64,000 nucleotides of DNA from Paralichthys olivaceus (GCF_024713975.1 NC_091102.1:9181001-9245000), one strand, 5' to 3'; positions 1 through 19,557 are shown, counted from the first letter of the stretch. Notes: generated by a model from the sequence alone, not told the origin. Translations and numbers: made by a program.

Positions 1-1634
1 AAAATTCATTCGAAAAATCAATCTCTATCAAGATTATGGTCAAACAAAGTGATGATTCTGTGAAGGCTCGGGCAGATATATGACTGCTAATGGAACTAGA
101 AAACTGGCATCTACTGTGTGATTTCACTGCTAATGGAAGCAACAGGATGAATGTTGAGCTATGTAGGGGAATATGATGTGCTCAGATTTAGTCAAATACA
201 TAAAAACTCATGGTTCATATTTCAGTAGACCGGACAAAGATCCTAAACATATGGCCAAAGCGACCAAAGAGCTTTTCAAGGTGAGGAGGTGGAATATCCT
301 CAACCTGTTACCTGATCTCAGTCTGACAGAGCACCAGAGTCTGGTGTGTTTCTATGTAGTTACTTTTGAATCGTTAAAATTAGGGACAGTGGGTGATGAA
401 AGGTGAGACATGCGAATCAAATTTTGTATCCATAATTTGTATTTAAAAGTTGCTGAAGCTCAGAGCTTAAAAATCTGTTGCTTTCCAAATGCCTCTGATT
501 TTGATTAGATATTGTGATTTGGTCTAAAATATTGTGGCTTGTAGTTAATCTTTGTTTTCCTCTACTGCGTCATTCAATTGTGAATACTGTGGACCCTGAG
601 AACTGAGGCACAGATGAGACAACAGCAAATCCATGGTATGTTGTGTCAGACTGTTCAAAACAGAAATTATCCCCTGCTCATAAGTAGGGCAAGGAAGTCC
701 CAGAGAAAGCCCATGGCAGCCCTGTGGTGCTGCTAAGCTCTGTTTCGAGCTGTCCAAATATTTCTGTAACGGTATTTATTTATGATAGGCCATGGGGGGA
801 GGTGAACCATTCTCTCCGAGCTGTCTTTGTGGGCTATCTGCCAGCTCACAGACTAGTGGTTACTCTGAAATGACGCCCATACAAGTACTGGCTAGTCCAA
901 GGCTGTAGTTATTTATTTGGATGTCAGTTTGGATTTCAGGTGGCTCTGTTTATCATTGTGTGAACTTGTGTCTGCTGTGCGTTAACTCTATACTTGAGAG
1001 CATTTAAATTAAAGCAAGTGGGATAAAGCCACATGTCTTTAAGTCTGTGTCAAACACCCAACTGTTTTAGTGTCTAGCAGGTAATCAGTTTCTGTTTCTA
1101 TTGTGTCTGAACCCATTACACTGTGGCTAATGATTCACTTACCTTCTTTGCATTAAAAGAATATGTTTCCTGCTTTTAGCAAACATCTGTGTCACATCAT
1201 GCTCTGTTAATGGACAAACTCTTTTTCTCAAAGGTCAGTCTGTTAGTACAAACAGGTAATCTAATTTCTATGTAAAAAAGAGAAAGACTAAGCTCTGTGT
1301 GGCCACTGTCCAAGTGTTTCTCCTCAGTTGGACTGTAGTAATTTGTAACAAGACAGAACAAATGTTTCGGGGGCACTAATAACGCTGGAGGATGAGTGTT
1401 CAGGAAGTTGTGCAAGCACATGCATGCCAGAGAACCTTTTCACCAAAGGGGATATTGTTATTTTTTTCCTTAAGTCTTTTTTCATTCCCTGCTGATTCAG
1501 CCTCAAAAGATGAGACAGAAAATCATTAAATAAACAATATTATTTGTTGTTGTAGTTGTGTAGGTTTGTCAGGTCTGCCACTTGGTTTTCAATACCACTA
1601 TTTTTTTGTCCTTTATGGTCGGGCTGCAGCTTCT

Positions 1635-1637
<3 letters not shown>

Positions 1638-1670
<33 letters not shown>
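1638..1670. repeat. (CA)n microsatellite
   Basis: An uninterrupted CA dinucleotide run of about 33 bases is visible. It is likely length-polymorphic and has no evident coding role. Confidence 0.95.
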
Positions 1671-1672
<2 letters not shown>

Positions 1673-4600
1673 AGTGGACAGCACAGAGGCGGCAGTAGAG
1701 ACCATTAAGAAGTGACGGTTTTTCCTCAGTTGATCACAACACTTGTACCACTGCAAATATAATCAGAAAGGCCAGCAGAGAAGTTATATTTGAACCTTTC
1801 ACTGCAGGATGCTTAACACAGCCACTGTGTGTTCACTGCGCTAATGGTGAATTGTTACAAGCTAAAATTAAAGCCGTCTGTATGAAGGCTGCTAGTTTCT
1901 TTTGCCACACGCCTTCAAATTAATGCGATCTTTGTTCATTTATAGTTACAAGTTAGCAGTCGCCCCCTCTCTAGTGGTATCACTTGCTGATGATGAGTCC
2001 ACATCAGCAGCAGAGTGCAGAGGAGGGAGATGGCTGACAGACTCATGTCTGTGTTCTTTATTCAACATCATGCCGTGTTTTTATGTCAGGTGTATTATTT
2101 AGTTTATTGACATTTTTCTTTTTTCCTCAGAGATATTATTGATTTTATAAACTGTCATGACTTTGCTACTGTAAGTGTTTATTTTTTGCTGTGCTCGAGT
2201 CAAATTGTATTTATTCAAATATTGTTTGAAAACTCCACGGTTGCGTTTTAGTTTGGACAGGTAGAAACAAAGACTTGGAAACAGATGCAGGTGCTGCCTG
2301 ATTGTGTCCTGTAAGTCTCAATGAATCTTTCCCTGATTTTTTTTTCTCCTATCAACAAATGGCATAGCTTTGACTATCAACGATGAATGCAACATGGAGA
2401 ATGAATTAGAAGCTTATTCCTGTGACTCCTACTTTGACTAATGGCTCCACCTCGTTGTCAGTTTAATCAACAAAATCCCTGCTCTTACTTTTTGTGTTGT
2501 TGCTGTTCTTTGTTTTATTTTCCTCAACTAAGAAACCAACTGCAGACCACACAATCTGCTTCCTGTTTAAACTAGCACATGCAGGCCAAGTGTGCGTGAA
2601 TGCGTCATTCGATATGCGGTTTCATGGGTGTCAGTATGGACAGAGATTAATTCTGATGTGGAGCTAAAATGCTTGTCTGGATGGAGATCGTTTTCATTTT
2701 AAATTAGTGTGGACATAGCCCAAGGGTAAACCCTGCATTCACATACTTGGCATGCGAGTGTCAGATAGATCTGACTTATCAGATGGAACCCGAGATGCAC
2801 AGGCCATGTATTCACACCATGTGAATGGTACTCAGATGAAGCTCCAGCTAGCTGTCAGCTACCCTCAGATTAATTGGTGTCAGTCTGTTGGTGACTGAGA
2901 GGTTAGGCTGCACGGTGGCTGAGGAAAACATAGGAACTATATATGCACACTTTATTATTTTCCATCATAACAATATTGAACAATGTTATCATACATTGTA
3001 GGTTCAGGCTTAGTTCTGTACTGAATACATTCATTGGTTTTCTTTCTAAAGCTATGTCCAGACAGCCAGTGAGAGGAATATGCTTTGTTGAGAAAAAGCA
3101 TGAATTGTGGCTTTGAGCACACTGCTCCGGAAACGAAACTGCGATCTGTAGAATGCCAGTGAAAGTCTCAAATTTACCCTCTGCGTGGTTTGTAATTTCC
3201 TTTTCCTTGTAGTTGAAAACTTGTCAACAATGTACCAAACACTGGGTCTTGCCTGTGGTGAACAAAAAGACGAGTATGATTTTTGCCCATGGAGTTCAGG
3301 TAGTGTAAACAAAGGTTTATTATTCTACAGTTTACCTACCATAGTGCATAATTACACAGTCGATGACTGATTTATTTTACGCGTGTGTGTCAAGTCTTCC
3401 TTTACCAGTACCATGTGAAACATTACATGGTTAGTTTTTATACAGGAGATGTTGCATTTATTGCCTCCTGAGAAGACTACATTATGTGTCTTCATTGAGT
3501 GAGGCCACCAATGGGCCATGGAAGTATTAAATGTATGTAAATTAAAAATATGGTATTGATGTTAGAAGGTGTGTTTTCATGATCTAAATACCCATGCAGA
3601 TTTAAACATTCTCTACACACATCAGAGGTACGTGCATGCTAAATCCTGAATTGTTTACAACAAGAAACATTTCCAAAATTTCGTTCTGTGTGAGCGTTGG
3701 ATTGCTCAGCAGGATGTACACTGCAGAGGACATACATGCCACATATGCTACAAAGGGTGATCTCTGATGTGTAGTTGTTAATGTCGTACTTTGTAAATGA
3801 TAAGTCAAGGGATGGCTTAGAATCAAGATCAGAATTTCAGCTCACTTGTCTGCTTTTGTTTGTTTGACCCTGATGTCAGATTTAAGGAAAGCACCACAAG
3901 AGTGGGGGGGTATTCAGGGTGGCATGAGCAGCTGTTGACAGAGAAGCAAGATCTTCTGGTCACCATGGCAACACTTGTATTGCCCACACTGGTTTGTTGC
4001 TGTGTTTCCAGCTTATTTCGTGCAGTCCTCATCTTGCTGGGGAAAAAAAGAGAATTGCCTGGCTGAGGCCCTTTATGTTGTTACTGTGTGTTTCTACTGA
4101 ATGGATGTAGAAATGCACATTTAGGCTACAAAACAAAAATGGCATAAATAGTACAGTCGTCTTTTTTACCCAGTAAAGCAGTGTTACGTAAAAGCTTGTT
4201 AAGACATACTGTATGTTCCCATAAATATGTAATCGTTTCCGTTCCTGTCAGTAGTGGAGACAATGGTCCCATTAACAGGAACACAGCTTAAGGCTGTCCA
4301 GTTTGTTGGTTTTGATCAAATGTGCATATCATTTAGTCTCAATTTTAGATGTAATACACTGGCTCTTTATCATACAACATAAAGATAAACAGAATGCACC
4401 GGCCTAGATTTTACAAACGCGTCTTTGCTGAATTTTATTTTGCTAAAGATCACATGTTCACTGTGCTAGATTTGACCTTGTCTATATATGTATTGATGAA
4501 TGCAAGGTCAGAGTACTGAAGATGTTTTATTCTGCTGTATTATTTGATTCCCACAATCTCCTCCAAACAAAGTATTTACTCGAGAACAACCCCCGCACAG

Positions 4601-6386
4601 GCATATACACTTGTAAGCCCTCCAGAGACTGGTCCTTGGTGTGCATACATGCACATATTAAACCATCCAGTGTTAACAATAACCATGTTACTATAAAAAC
4701 AGTTTTTACATGTTTCCTAATCCAAGTCCTCATAACAAAATTGTCTCTGCCCAAATATCCAAAGTAACCATTCCAGTGTTGACTCTTATTTAAATTGGAT
4801 CTAAACTACTACATCTGTGATTAAGATCTATTTGAGATGTATGCCGGTGTCAACATGTTGGTACAGGATGAAAATTTTGTTGAGGAAGTCCGGTTGGATT
4901 AATGAGTTTCTTAATTATAAGGCTTAAACAATGCCATTAAATTGTACTCAGTTGTAGTCTTCCTGTAACAAAATTCTTACAATTTTACTCCAAATCTCGA
5001 CAGTGTCTAAACCGTTCCCTCCACTGTTGACTTACAATTGAAATAATTGAAAGGGATTTAGTTTCGTCCACACCAATAAGGTGAAAAGCCAAGGGGTCTC
5101 TCTTCTTTGAGCAATGTAAGGCTGCTGATATCCTTTTGTTTCTGTTGAGAAAACTAAATGACAACGATGGACAAGTGGGAGTTGTTGTTTTTATTTGATT
5201 CTAATGGGTTCAGCATGAGGGTGGATCATAGGTCCTTGCGCTTCCCATTAGAAGACATCATGATGAATCTTTCTGGTGATCCTCGCTGTCTGTCACCAAC
5301 CCCCATTCAGTCCCTGAGGAGAAAATATAATTGATGGTGGCGCATGTTAATGTGCAACTCTCTTGAGATAGACAAAAAAACACACCAGACATTTATATTA
5401 ATCCAAATCTGTCAAGGCGTATTTCAAAGATTTGTCCCTTTGTAGTTTGTATGAGGACCATAGCATGAAGACATGTTTTCAGTATCAGTTGCTGCAGTTG
5501 CACTAATGTGTTACCCTGATGACCTTGATGATTGTTAGCTGCTGCAACAACCATTAGGTCGGCCCTCGTGGTTCCAGGGGTGGTCATCCATGTGCTACAG
5601 AGAGTCAACTGTCTGCAGACCCTGTTTCTACTGATCACCTCAGCAGATTATTTCTTCCTCTATGAGCTCTTCCTCTCTGCTTGAAGGAGTGTTAGTCAGT
5701 GGGTGGAGTCACTGGTTTGAATGAAACCATGTACACTTGTGTAGTTTCTCCTGCTGCACAGTCGGCCACCCCTGGTAAACATTTAAAATGTTGCCGCCCA
5801 TAGGAAGCGTGGGAGAAGTGTTTCCCCAGGAGACTTGAGGGCTACCATCCCCCAACACGTGTTGACCTACCATCCCCCACCGCACGCCGACCTACATCGG
5901 CCGCCGTTAAGTGACTCATTGAGAAAGGCAAAGAATAACGCTCAAATGGTTGTTGTGATTACCTGTGTGGGGATCATTATTTATCACCCTGCTCCCATTC
6001 CACCACCATCACCACCATCTCTCTCTGGTTCCCCTCCCCCACTCCAATCGCTCTCACCCCCCCAAAGACTGCAGCCCAACCAGAAGCTTCAAAGGCGGGT
6101 TTTTACTCAGCAGAGCAGTTCAAGAGAAAATGGCTGCTGTTTCCAGGTCTTGTTTGCACATCTGTCAGGAGGTGACTGTTCAGGAGAAAATGGGGTCCCT
6201 GGTATGCTGGTTTCTAACATTGTGCTTTTCAAACCGGCATGTGTAGGAGTGAGATGGTTCTGTATTGTGTTGTGTATTCTTTTACTTCTGCACTGAAACT
6301 GTAATGTTTTAAAAAAGTATTTTATTTGCATTAGTAGCTAAAGTTGGTTATAATTGTAACCTATTATACCATATAGTCTGTGCGCG

Positions 6387-6390
<4 letters not shown>

Positions 6391-6423
<33 letters not shown>
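6391..6423. repeat. (GA)n microsatellite
   Basis: An uninterrupted GA dinucleotide run of about 33 bases. Confidence 0.95.
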
Positions 6424-6427
<4 letters not shown>

Positions 6428-7479
6428 CCAGTGTTGTTTAGATTTTGTTTAAGGTAGGGTTACATCATGTGAAGTATTTTAAGCATATAGCTGCAGTGTA
6501 TAAGTCCATGGGTTAAGTGTTTTTCTAAAGCAGATACTGCAAATTATGCTTCATGATCTTTATTATTAAAAGCTAAATTTGTGCTCTGTTTAAAAGTGTT
6601 GTCATGTAATCCTTGGAACGTGTGCACACATGTGAAATGTGTGGCTTGGCTTCAACTCAGATATTTTGAAAATGAATAATGATACCCAGTCTTTTCTTAC
6701 ACATGCCAGTAGAGCACCTCAGCAGCAGTGCAAGTGTTTGATTTTGAATTTAATATTGGTTGTGAGGCCTCTTTCTAAAACATTCAAAGCTGTGGGTTTC
6801 ATGTATATTTTTATGATTATGGTTAATCAGAAATTGCTGGGTGGCTCAGTGGTAGACATCATTTTTTGCATATTTACATTACGTTAAGGTTTACCAAATC
6901 ATACTTTAAAAGGAATACATTTTAAAATGGTTTAAATGTAAATTAACAGTACTTGTAGTTCTGCGTAATTTTCGCAGTGCACTCAGAAGTGACTGGGCCA
7001 CAAAACACAAGCCATGTAGTTACACAAGTATTTGCTCAGGGTGTCAATTGCGTAAGCAAAGAGTGAATTGGTACTTTGCTTAAGTGACAGATTTGATACA
7101 GATATATTTGTCTGCCGTGGTTGAGGTGGAAGACTGAAAATGCAGCTGAGATGTGTACAGTGTTGACAGGCCATTAAATTATGAAGGGTTTTATTGTTCT
7201 TCTGCTTCAACCACATCCTTTGGCCATAACGCACATAGGTGGCTTGGTAAGCTGGGTAGTTTATATTCTCAATGGTGCAATAAACGTCCTAAAAATAACC
7301 ATAATGTGCTTGATGACCACAGAAGGGGTTCTCATCATTTGTCATTTTGGGTTTATATTTGTCTAATCCTGTCTATTGTCTGTCTATTAAAACAGACAAA
7401 TTGTTTGTTTGTTAACACTGTTATAAATGTACAGTACATTTACACAGTACAGTACACTGTTGGTTGTGGTCTGGTGCTT

Positions 7480-7760
7480 AAAGCCGTTTTCAGACATGAC
7501 CTGTGGGTAAATCCAGATAATTGACCACAGAGTTTACCCAGTTTGCCTTTCACACATGCACAACAGAGCGGGAGGTTCTCTGTGCAGACACGTTAACAAC
7601 AGCAACAAATCCTCCGCATTATTCAGACGAGAGGTGGAGCAGCTGGGTGCAGCAGTTAGAGGCAGGAAGCGACGTATTAACTCTGCTGTAGAGAACACGT
7701 GATTTTCTTTACAACACAAAGACGCTGGTGTTGGCTCACCACCAACTCCTGACATCTTTG
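7480..7760 (+). repeat. Dispersed repeat, copy 1 of 2
   Basis: The block starts with AAAGCCGTTTTCAGACATGA and includes the phrase GTTTGCCTTTCACACATG near 7540-7557. A diverged copy at about 8380-8560 on the same strand shares the CAGACATGA start, a related phrase and similar spacing. The phrase resembles non-autonomous DNA transposons I know from fish genomes, but I see no clear terminal inverted repeats and cannot assign a family. Confidence 0.5.
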
Positions 7761-8379
7761 TCGGTGTCATCTATGTGTGTGTGTCACCGCTTTTTCACCA
7801 GGAAATAATTTGTTTCTTTGGGTTTTTTTATTTGTTGTATCTGTGAAAAAATAGATTGTGAATTGAGACCTTTTACTGTTCCAGTTGTGGCTTTGGGGAG
7901 ATGTATATTAAAAAGCTTCTTGAAGTTGTTCCATTGACACACACAGTGACAGTAAAGACTGATGGGACTGGATTGACTTGGTTCTTATGTTCCATTCAAT
8001 ACAATATCTAGTTTTACTCCTCAGATTGATTGATACTCCTTCACTGTTCGACAAACCCCACACTTGCTCTGTGGTATTTCCAGGCAGGGGCTCATCTGGC
8101 TCAAATGTTGGATCTCTGATACCGCTTTGTACTATTAGACATTCATATTGTCATAGCAACGTCAGCCACATGGATCATTTGATGTGTGGGGAAGTCAGAT
8201 TCTTTTCTCAAAAAAAAAAAATCAAGGTTCAAAGAATTTGAACAGGAAGCATGTACTTCCCTTGAAGTAATTTGACCTCAATACATATTTCAGTATATAA
8301 TCATGTTTCATTTACATACATTAAAGTTTAAGGGCATTTTGTAGGTGTGGTTTGTAGTGCTGATGAATAACGATGTCTG

Positions 8380-8560
8380 TCAAAAGCCGATTTCAGACAT
8401 GAACACCAGAAAATATCCAGCCATTTGGGTCTACACATTCTCTATAGTTTGCCTTTCATATATGAAAAACATATATGATTGACGCAGGAGATGTTCTGGG
8501 TTTCCAGATGTACAATAGGAAAATGACGTACAGCCAAATATTTTCAGGAGAGTGTTCGGA
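8380..8560 (+). repeat. Dispersed repeat, copy 2 of 2
   Basis: The block includes AAAAGCCGATTTCAGACATG near 8382-8401, then TAGTTTGCCTTTCATATATG about 50 bases later, which mirrors the order of motifs in the copy at about 7480-7760. The two copies are clearly diverged, which suggests old insertions. Confidence 0.5.
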
Positions 8561-10522
8561 CTTCAGTGCGAATTCCCATTATATTTTAAAGCTACAGTAT
8601 CACATTATCATACTAACCACAATACAGGATGTGTGGTTTTATATCATTGTCAACATTATGTCTGCTGTATGGTTAGTCAGTGCTTTGAAAACAGTGTTTT
8701 TGTTGTAGTAGTCTTAAAGGAAGTAGCCCCCCACCCCTCTTATCACTTCAGTGGTTACATGTCTCTTTTCCTAGATGCCACATTGTTTGTTCAAAGGAGA
8801 CTGATACCCAGGGAACTGGTGATGGTGCCATCATGGGCCCAGTAGAGGGATTATTGCCTCTGCCCTGCACCGATGGGACTCGAGCCCCTCCAGGCTCCCT
8901 GCTAATTATGTTTCCAGTTGTTTGGTATGTATCTGTAGTGGGTTAGGTGCAGCGGCTGCCTTGCTTTGATGTGTAGCCCTTCCTAGTCCCATATGTAAGC
9001 TAATAAGCTAAAAAGAAACATTGCAACAGCAGTCAAAGCAGGGAAAAGAAAGACAAGCCTTGCTTTGTTAATGGATGAAGGTCGCAAAGAGTCATTGTCT
9101 CTTGAGTGTAATCTGTTTGTTGATGGAAATGATAGATGGAATCATTTTTTTAATTAGCAGTAAATTTCTTTCTTGCATTGGTTGCAGTGGTTTATTCTAC
9201 ACCAGGTGCAACTTAACCTAAGCAGTTTTTCCTGTCAGTAAATATCAATGAAACATCAACCCTCCGCACGTCAGCTGCAGTACATAAAGATAGAAAGAAT
9301 ATACCAAGGTGAAAGTGAATAATTCATGTTGAGTAACATGTTCAAGCCCTCTGGCTGCATGCCCACTAGTAATTGGGACAACACCATTCTCTGTCTATTT
9401 TTCTCGATCACTCTCGTTGCTACGCTACCAAAGGGAAACTTGAGTGGGCCTGGAAAGTGTTTGGAATGAAAGTTGGACGGCCATGCGGTCCTCATACCTG
9501 ACACCCCCCCTCCATTTCTCTTCTTATTTTCAGCAAAATGTCTGTCCCTTTATCTCCCAGTGGGAGAGCAGGAAATGGCTCTCTACTTTTAAGACATGAC
9601 TCATTGTCGCGTTGCAATTTGTTCCATATTTTCCTTACATTAACACAGAGAGTGCTCACATATTTGCTGTGGATTTGTGTATATTTACATCTTATTTGTG
9701 GGTATATAATTAATCTCATTCCAGCTCAATTTACCCTTCTCTCAAAGAAGTGCATGCTTGAATCATTTGGAAATGATAAACCCTCTCAGTATTCTCACAG
9801 TGTTCATCTGCCCGAGGACAAAAAAATGGAATTTCAAATCTAATTGCATTTTTGTTTCTCTGGCCCCCTTCAGTTTTGAAATGGGCTCAATTGAAATGTT
9901 TTTCATAAGCTCTGTTAAACATTTCATATTTGTTGAAATTAACTTGGGAAGGTCAGGTCGGCTGCTAGGAATAATTAGCCCCTCGGTCTCCTCTGTAGTT
10001 CACTAGATGAGCACAAGACTGGCATTTAATATTTGTACTTCTTTATCAGGACTCTGTTCCATCTAGATGGTTGGCCCGGTCACTAATGGGAAGCACCATT
10101 CAGTTCTCAGTAGATGCCAAATTGATAGAGACACTCCCATTAGACCAGAGAGGAGAAGCGGGAAATGCTTGGATCCAGTACTGTTTGTGGATTCACAGGT
10201 TAAATGACCCAGCTATTGACACTGTCAAGGAAGGAATCATGCAGCAATGAGCAGGACAAGAGTGAGCATGTTGTAAGAGAGGCTAGAAAACAGGACTGTC
10301 CTCTGTTTGTGTGTGGGTGTGTAGTATATATATTGGCACACGACTCTGTCATTGAACAAAGACTGATTGAGCAAGGACTGATTTCTGCTGGGTGCAAAAT
10401 TAGTGCTTATTTTTATAGGGATGTAAGAGAGAAATCATTTGTTTGAGAGGCTTGAAATGTGTGATATGCATGACTGCAGTGTGCAATCTTAATTATATCA
10501 AAATGTCTGATTTTATTTTCAG

Positions 10523-16370
<5,848 letters not shown>

Positions 16371-18215
16371 CCGACTTAAAACTTTGATGAATCCTGGAAT
16401 GTGCAGCAGATTGCCTTCTTCTGACATCAGCAAGGACACTCTCATTGCTCAAGAGGAGCCGATAAGGTTGACTGAAAACCACATGACTGCACCAGCTTCT
16501 GAGGAGCCAACACCAACTGAATTCTGGGCACCTTTATTGTCTGTTGCAGTGTGTTTTATGACACGCCTGTTTTGAGACAGCGGAAGTGGGTTAAAGAGAT
16601 CCCCAAGACTGGTCTGAATCCAAATCCCTGGGGGCATCCGCATTTTTAAAAGGTTTCTAATAAGAAAGTGCTGTGATCCCTCCGGGCCACTGGTCCAGCT
16701 GTTATCGGATTGTAAGGGTTGGAAACGCAAAGATGAGTTTTACAGGAAGAGAGGTGTTAATGAGACACGTGCGAAAGGCAACATATTATGAAAGAAAGTT
16801 TGTGGTTTTTGAAATTCCTTTGTGCAAATGTTACTTCATGTCCAAATGACGTAACTGGAGACATGATAAAAGTAACATCTGTACTGAAGCACTGGCATTG
16901 TCTTGTCGACAGGGTGCTGAACTTCTCCTCAGCGGAGAATAGTTTGTCTCAAGAGTACTTTTTTGGTCTATTTTTCCACAGAAGGACGTTTGAAAGTCAA
17001 AATTGAATGTGCCGCTACAAGGTAGTTCTCAGCTCACGTTTAACACCAACGTCAACAACAACAGGAAGAACCTGCCAAGGAATAATCTCCGAACATGACC
17101 TGCTCAATTCGGTCGAGATTAGAAAATTTGTGTTTAAGATGTGAAAAGTGTGGTTTACAAAGTAAAAATGTTCTCCCTTTTTGGATGTAAATTTAAAGAA
17201 TGTAAAGATATGTAAATTAGATTAATACACAGACTTATATACTGTGTATATATGTTTATATACAGTACTCTTTATTGCCATCCTGTAGGGGGCGCATTAA
17301 TGGCTAGAGTTGACACTTCTTTTACTGCTAATGCGCAGAAACAAGACCTCTTTTTAAATGAAGCGCATGTCTCATCATCAGCTTCTTTTAATACAGTCTT
17401 TCTCGACCAGTCATCAGTCCAGTGCTTCAAGTTTTGTTTCTGGGTTTTTTTTCAGAGTGAAGGCAGGTGTGTTAAATAACCTTGGTCTCTGTTAAGCCAC
17501 TGAAGAAACGTACTTTACCTGCAGGCAGTAAACTATCCGGTCAACAGGAGCGAACAGTGGTTTGAAGCATTGAGATGTTGTTTAATGTAGAGCTGGACAC
17601 GAGAGAATCAACAACTAAACCCTACCTATGAGACCTTCTATCGCTTTTAGCATTATCATGGTGACCAGAGGGTGGAGATCAAGCCAAAATCCTGCTGTTT
17701 GTAAAAGAAGAAAGAAAGTTGCTATGATTGGCCTTATTCAATCCCACTGAGCTTCACACATGTGCAGTAAGTCTGGCTCCCTCTGCACATGTCAAAGATG
17801 AATCTACAAACCAACACACCATCGCTCTGATTTCCCTTTTTGTTGGTCCCTTTTCTACCTTTAGTCTATTTCAGCCAAAACACTTTTTGTATTGGCAGGT
17901 TCAGCAAATGTCCAGACTTTGCTAAAAGTAAAGGGCCAATTTATTCCTTGTATTTTTTTTTAAGTCACGATTGGATGTTTGATGGGTGGTTCGTTGTTTT
18001 TCGTTTGCTGAGAGCCATTATTGTCTGTGTCAGACTGAGAATCGGGCTGTGGGTTGGTGGCCTTTTCTTGGCATGCTAAGGAGCCCAGTTGGAATAAGTG
18101 CTGTGACAGCTACTGTTTCTCTCGACGCCCTGGTCCGGGGTGCACTCACCTGTTTTCGAGGACAAAACTTTGAAGTCATTCTGTGTCTCAAATAAATCAC
18201 TCTATTTTGATATCA
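16371..18215 (+). other. tbl1x: Probable tbl1x 3' UTR
   Basis: Only nine codons, including the stop, lie in the last coding exon. The sequence then runs without a recognisable gene to a consensus AATAAA at 18191-18196. A 1.8-kb 3' UTR in this single exon is inferred from that signal; earlier cleavage is possible. ORFs in the block match nothing I recognise. Confidence 0.6.
18191..18196 (+). terminator. tbl1x: Polyadenylation signal AATAAA, probably tbl1x
   Basis: A canonical hexamer on the + strand, about 1.8 kb after the tbl1x stop and before a repeat begins at about 18280. It is the best-placed signal I see for the gene. Confidence 0.55.
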
Positions 18216-18279
18216 GAAACCACGGCGCCTGTGTCTTGATTTCAATTTGAACTTTGAAACTGAAATTGGTTGTATGCCT

Positions 18280-18600
18280 CAGTGCAGTTTCAGTCCCTCC
18301 AGGTCTTCCTGACATGTTTCAGTCCTAATGATATGAGGTCACTGTGACCTTTGACCACAGTTTCATCATTTAGTCTTTGGGTCTAAGCATCAACTAATCA
18401 AAATTTTAGTTTTGTGAGGTCACAGTGACTTTTCATCTCAAAAACCAAATCAGTTAATCCGTGAGACCAAATGAACGTTAGTAGGAAATTTGAAGGGATC
18501 CCCTCGTGGTCTTGTCCAGGTATTGCAATCACAAGGCAAAAATGTGCTTTGGGAGGTCACAGTGACCTTGAGCTGACGGACAACCAGCACACAAAGCCTC
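18280..18600. repeat. Dispersed repeat with three palindromic AGGTCA/TGACCT sites
   Basis: The block repeats the phrase GAGGTCACNGTGACCTT three times. Sites at 18336-18350 and 18554-18568 match the oestrogen response element consensus AGGTCAnnnTGACCT perfectly; 18417-18431 is imperfect in the second half-site. An extra TTGACC follows the first site. The phrase is one I associate with dispersed repeats in fish genomes, but the family name is not certain. It sits in the tail-to-tail gap between tbl1x and gpr143. Confidence 0.6.
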
Positions 18601-19557
18601 TGACCACTGGCTGCAGCTGACACGAAAATCCCATGCAACCACTCAAGACATTAAGAAGGTGTCACCAACAACAGGTTAAGAAATATTCAGGGAATTTAAT
18701 AAAGTATAAAATAAATGTGTGCAAAAATACAAGATGGATAGTTGGAAAATACAGTAACTTGTTTAAATACGACACTAAATACATTCTGTTTCGCCCTAGA
18801 AGTGTAAAGACAAAGAGTGCATATCACAAATTGTGATTGTGTTCTCGGTGCTCCACCATAGCCATGATCTGAGGACCTCATTAAACCATCCAATTGTTAG
18901 TAGCGACGGGCAGTGTGTACAGAGGACAGGGACTTAATCAACGCAAGCACAGGTGCTCATGTAGGACATCCATTCAGTTCACTGTTTGTTATTCTGTCTG
19001 AAATTTGGCAGCAAAACTAGACTGTGTCCACTTTCCTCTGCACCAGCTCTGTGCAGTTTGTAAACAAGAGGACGACTGTCCTATTTTGTTTGCCTACAAC
19101 TTTTATCATTTTGCAGAGTTATCAAAAGAGGCATCGTTGAGTTGAATCAGTACACTTTTACCAGTGTATTTACACAAGTATCTACACTTTTACTTAAGTA
19201 TAGGATGTGAGTACTTTTGCTATACCTCTGCACAAAACCCAGTGTGCGTCTAAATCGGAGAATCAATCAGGAGAAATATTCTTTTTAAAACACGCCTGTG
19301 TTGTAGCATTGAGAAAATGTCATGGTTGTTCTGTTCTACATGAGACTGTGCTGCGGCTTTGGGGCTGCACAGTCTACAAGTCTATGAAGTAACGCTACGA
19401 CAGACTTGATATCGACTGAGCAGTTGATATCTGGGAGAATCTGGAAGAGCACAGTATCGGCTAAGGGAGGAAGAACATCTAAGACATGAATGTGAACTAG
19501 AAGAGCAGCATCACATCCACAAAAGCAGAGGGAGGTGTTGTTTGATGTGGACCCGAG
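18601..19557 (-). other. Intergenic DNA and probable gpr143 3' UTR
   Basis: This stretch follows the gpr143 stop codon on the minus strand. A variant poly(A) hexamer ATTAAA (plus-strand TTTAAT at 18695-18700) could end the transcript. There is no coding exon I can support. Confidence 0.4.

Larger units (their letters stand above)
1..10522. other. Upstream region or 5' intron of tbl1x, no supported coding exon
   Basis: No open reading frame here resembles a known protein or joins to tbl1x with good splice sites. The first tbl1x coding exon is preceded by a good acceptor (AG at 10521-10522), so at least one non-coding exon must lie upstream, here or outside the window; I cannot place it. The block holds a CA microsatellite (1638-1670), a GA microsatellite (6391-6423), a pair of related dispersed repeats (about 7480-7760 and 8380-8560) and a non-repetitive AT-rich block at about 9530-10010. 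A short imperfect duplication of a C-rich 16-mer lies at about 5840-5895. The rest shows nothing I can name. Confidence 0.6.

Noticed and set aside
173..406. 77-codon frame with some codon-like texture near the left edge
   Set aside because: The protein resembles nothing I know, and the frame has no convincing splice partner to tbl1x.
5835..6296. 153-codon proline-rich frame
   Set aside because: It arises from a C-rich stretch with a CCACCATCACCACCATC-type repeat. No known protein, splice context or second exon supports it.
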